DNA from: Pseudomonadota bacterium
GTDB taxonomy: Bacteria; Pseudomonadota; Gammaproteobacteria; Burkholderiales; Casimicrobiaceae
DNA length: 7,461 nucleotides
Assembly (NCBI GenBank): GCA_022709775.1
Contig: JAKLIE010000074.1
Span: 1 to 7,461, forward strand
Reading direction: 5' to 3'
Position numbers and translations under genes: made by a program. The notes under the pieces were generated by a model, which saw only the letters and a list, made by a program, of their open reading frames with translations, was not told the origin of the DNA and made no database searches. This document shows positions 5,546 through 7,461 of this stretch, piece by piece (positions within the stretch are counted from its first letter, which is position 1; each line of letters starts with the position of its first letter).

Positions 5546-6862
5546 TCAGTGCGCCACGCCGGCGGCGCGCTTCTGCTTGATCATCTGGAAGTAGCTCTCC
5601 AGCCGGTTCTTGACGTTCGCCGCCGAAAAGTATCGCGGGTCGACGAGGTCGGTCTCGATGAACGCCGCCGGCTTGCCGGTGCGCTTCTCGACCTCGCGCA
5701 GGATCAGGAGCTGCCCGGCCGAGAAGCTGTTGCAGCTCTTGATCGAGTTGATCAGGAGCCCGTCCGCCTGGTACTCGTCGATGTACTTGCAGATCATGTC
5801 GATCCGCGACGGCAGGTTGAGGTTCGTGTAGCAGCCGAGGCAGTAGTCGGCGAGCGACTCGAGCGGATGGTCGGCGTCGTGACGGAAGCCGAAGTCGTAG
5901 AGGCCGCCGACCTTCGAGTAGGTCGACGCGACGACCACCGCGCCCTCGTCGTAGAACATCTTCCAGAAGTCCCGGAAGCTGGTCCAGTTCGGCGGGCCCT
6001 CGGTGACGAGCCGGTACTTCTCCTCGCCCATCTCGCCGTCGGGCGTGATCGGGCCCTTGCCGAGACGCACGCGCTCGTCGATTTCCTGTCGCAGCACGCT
6101 GTAGTACTGGCTGGCCTCCGGCGTGCCGCGGAACGCGGTGAAGATCGGCCCGATGTAGTAGACGGCGCCGAAGTAGCCGTCGATCGGCGAGGGACGGTTC
6201 TTCGCCGACTGGAGGACCCGGACCAGGTCCTCCTCGGCCTTCTCCGACTCGCGCATGTACTGGCGCAGCCGGTCGATGTCGAACTTGACGCCGGAGATGC
6301 GCTCGAGCGTCGGGATCACCGTCTCCTTCAGCTGCTTGACGACGTAGTTGCGCATGTTCGGGTCGATCCTGCCCTCGCCCTGGTAGGGGACGTGCAGCAT
6401 GACCGTCTCGCAGCCGTACTTGTGCCGGATCAGCTCGAACCACTTCATGAACGTGAAGCATCCGGTGTAGGAGAGCAGCAGCACGTCCGGCTTCGGCAGC
6501 GGGTCGCCGGTCGGGCCGATCTCGCCGCCCATCATCATGCCGAGGTCGGCCTTGACGTAGGTGCACACGTCCTCGGACTGGCCGTCGCGCTCGGCGTCCA
6601 TGATGAACTTGCCCGACTTCTTGCGCATGCCGTTCTGCAGCGCGTTGGTCTCGGGCAGGCTCCGCGCGAAGTCGAAGCACATCAGGAGCTCGTTCAGGTT
6701 GCCCGGGACGAACGTCGCCGACACCTTGCGGTTGTTGGCGCGCGCCGTGGCGAGCTCCATGTAGTTCCTGTTGATGAGCTCCTTCTGGAGCCACATCGCG
6801 TCCTCCTTCTGGACGTCCTGCGGCTTCTTCGAGGTGGCGGGCATCGCGGCGGTGGCGGTCAT
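5546..6862 (-). CDS. bzdO: Benzoyl-CoA reductase, substrate-binding subunit O (BcrB/BzdO)
   Basis: This 438-residue subunit belongs to the HgdB/FldC-like family (PF06050) and matches the size of BcrB (near 433). With BzdN it binds benzoyl-CoA and carries Fe-S clusters that deliver electrons one at a time to the ring. Likely cluster-ligand cysteines, judged from family positions, are Cys100 (EDVCTYVK), Cys135 (YTGCFTF) and Cys377 (IKSCNSF). Cys341 and Cys344 (DYCLGCYTN) are additional. The middle segment ISGVKFDIDRLRQ (189-201) and the C-terminal ETDLVDPRYFS (403-413) are typical of the family. The annotated ATG at 6862 has only a modest GAGG site. An internal ATG at 6796 (Met23, MWLQKELINRN) follows AAGGAGG at 5-base spacing and would give 416 residues. 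The gene begins 46 bases after bzdN and ends 95 bases before bzdP. Substrate (benzoyl-CoA versus 3-methyl- or 3-hydroxybenzoyl-CoA) cannot be decided from sequence. Confidence 0.93.
   Translation of the reverse strand: MTATAAMPATSKKPQDVQKEDAMWLQKELINRNYMELATARANNRKVSATFVPGNLNELLMCFDFARSLPETNALQNGMRKKSGKFIMDAERDGQSEDVCTYVKADLGMMMGGEIGPTGDPLPKPDVLLLSYTGCFTFMKWFELIRHKYGCETVMLHVPYQGEGRIDPNMRNYVVKQLKETVIPTLERISGVKFDIDRLRQYMRESEKAEEDLVRVLQSAKNRPSPIDGYFGAVYYIGPIFTAFRGTPEASQYYSVLRQEIDERVRLGKGPITPDGEMGEEKYRLVTEGPPNWTSFRDFWKMFYDEGAVVVASTYSKVGGLYDFGFRHDADHPLESLADYCLGCYTNLNLPSRIDMICKYIDEYQADGLLINSIKSCNSFSAGQLLILREVEKRTGKPAAFIETDLVDPRYFSAANVKNRLESYFQMIKQKRAAGVAH
6802..6808 (-). promoter_or_regulatory. Strong internal Shine-Dalgarno in bzdO, possible true start at Met23
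   Basis: AAGGAGG on the minus strand sits 5 bases before an in-frame ATG (6794-6796). It is a better ribosome site than the one before the ATG at 6862. It may mark the real start, a second start, or merely the Lys-Glu-Asp codons of a conserved N-terminus. Confidence 0.4.
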
Positions 6863-6908
6863 CGGGGTTGCCTCGGGTCGTGGGGGTCGTGCGGCGCGGG
6901 CCGGCGGC

Positions 6909-7461
6909 TCACGCGGCGTTCCAGAGCTTGATCGAATCGGCGAACGTGCCGGCCTGCTCGCGGATCGGCGCCATCTGGCCGGTGTTCTCGGCGAACTTGA
7001 ACGCGGTGTGGGGCACGCCGTGCTTCGAGAGCACGTCCTGCAGCATCGGGCGTTCGAGGAGCGCGGGGTCGCAGAACGACGGCGCGGCGAAGATGACGCC
7101 TTCGGCGCCCCCGGTCCTGACCTGCTTCAGCAGGAACTGGCCCTTGTCCTCGCGCTTCTCGTCGTACTTCGCGGCGGTCGACGCCGAGCGGTGCAGGAAC
7201 GCCTTCGACAGCTCCTCCAGCGGATTGCGGTCGGCGGGCACGTCGTCGAGCAGCCAGCGCGTCACCAGCATGAAGTCGTCGTCGACGACGTAGCAGCCGG
7301 CCATCTCGATCGACTTGATGAGGCCGAGCGGCGGCTGCTCGCAGAACGAGCCGTTGATCACGACGCGGGCGTTGTCGCGCTTCGGCCGCGGCAGCTTGTC
7401 GACCTCGGCGACGTACTCGCGGACCAGCTTCGTGTGGTCCTCGGGCGGGAGCACCATCCCG
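6909..7461 (-). CDS. bzdN: Benzoyl-CoA reductase, substrate-binding subunit N (BcrC/BzdN), 5' part missing
   Basis: This is the C-terminal half (about 183 residues) of an HgdB-like subunit. BcrC-type proteins are near 380 residues, so the reading frame must continue past the right edge. The ATG at 7457 is an internal Met inside the motif MVLPPEDHTKL and should not be taken as the start, since the preceding codon is open and the family has about 200 more residues. Visible features (numbered from that Met) are VVINGSFCEQPP (Cys39), AGCYVVDDDF (Cys55), APSFCDP (Cys129) and the closing block ENTGQMAPIREQAGTFADS typical of this family. Cys39 and Cys129 are likely cluster ligands. It partners BzdO to form the benzoyl-CoA-binding module. 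It is the most upstream gene seen here, so the operon promoter lies outside the window. Confidence 0.9.
   Translation of the reverse strand, partial: GMVLPPEDHTKLVREYVAEVDKLPRPKRDNARVVINGSFCEQPPLGLIKSIEMAGCYVVDDDFMLVTRWLLDDVPADRNPLEELSKAFLHRSASTAAKYDEKREDKGQFLLKQVRTGGAEGVIFAAPSFCDPALLERPMLQDVLSKHGVPHTAFKFAENTGQMAPIREQAGTFADSIKLWNAA

Noticed and set aside
5549..6931. Long open frame (460 codons) on the plus strand opposite bzdO
   Set aside because: It mirrors the bzdO and bzdN codons in the antisense frame. The product is Val/Leu/Asp/Arg-rich with no family motif, the usual artefact of G/C-biased third positions.

Overview
The window is very GC-rich, with strong G/C preference at third codon positions. 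It carries the distal part of an anaerobic aromatic-degradation operon on the minus strand, facing three unrelated plus-strand genes. The class I (ATP-dependent) benzoyl-CoA reductase genes, the gene order, the orphan periplasmic binding protein, and an intergenic palindromic repeat of a type I associate with Burkholderiales/Rhodocyclales together suggest a facultatively anaerobic betaproteobacterium, such as a denitrifier or a relative of phototrophs. This assignment is inference; there is no rRNA or marker gene in the window.

Left half, plus strand: (1) 1-237 is a leader region with a sigma-70-like promoter (172-200) and a perfect 12-bp palindrome (138-149). (2) 238-1233 encodes a secreted ABC-type substrate-binding protein of the PF04392/TrpX-like family, with no permease or ATPase beside it. 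(3) 1296-1934 encodes a seven-helix hemolysin III/PAQR-family membrane protein. (4) 1935-2247 is a 313-base stretch without a convincing gene. (5) 2248-2955 encodes a LicD-family (nucleotidyltransferase-fold) protein. An 8-bp hairpin (2945-2970) sits at the convergent junction with the next operon.

Right half, minus strand, read from 7461 downward: bzdN (partial, 3' half only), bzdO, bzdP, bzdQ and bzdM, all in one direction with gaps of 46, 95, 14 and 24 bases. BzdN and BzdO are the HgdB-like subunits that bind the aromatic CoA ester. BzdP and BzdQ are the ASKHA-fold ATPase/electron-activator subunits sharing a bridging [4Fe-4S] cluster. BzdM is the 2[4Fe-4S] ferredoxin that supplies the low-potential electrons. 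Together they carry out the ATP-driven two-electron dearomatisation of benzoyl-CoA (or a close analogue) to the cyclic dienoyl-CoA. The order N-O-P-Q-M matches the Azoarcus bzd arrangement as I remember it, but here the operon stops after the ferredoxin. Any ring-hydrolysis, ferredoxin-reductase or CoA-ligase genes must lie upstream beyond the right edge or elsewhere.

The least ordinary points are a REP-like palindromic element inside the 95-base bzdO-bzdP gap, a strong internal Shine-Dalgarno that makes the bzdO start ambiguous, and the abrupt end of the operon against a LicD gene. I did not find a clearly new kind of system. The core is a recognised pathway with some unusual local architecture.
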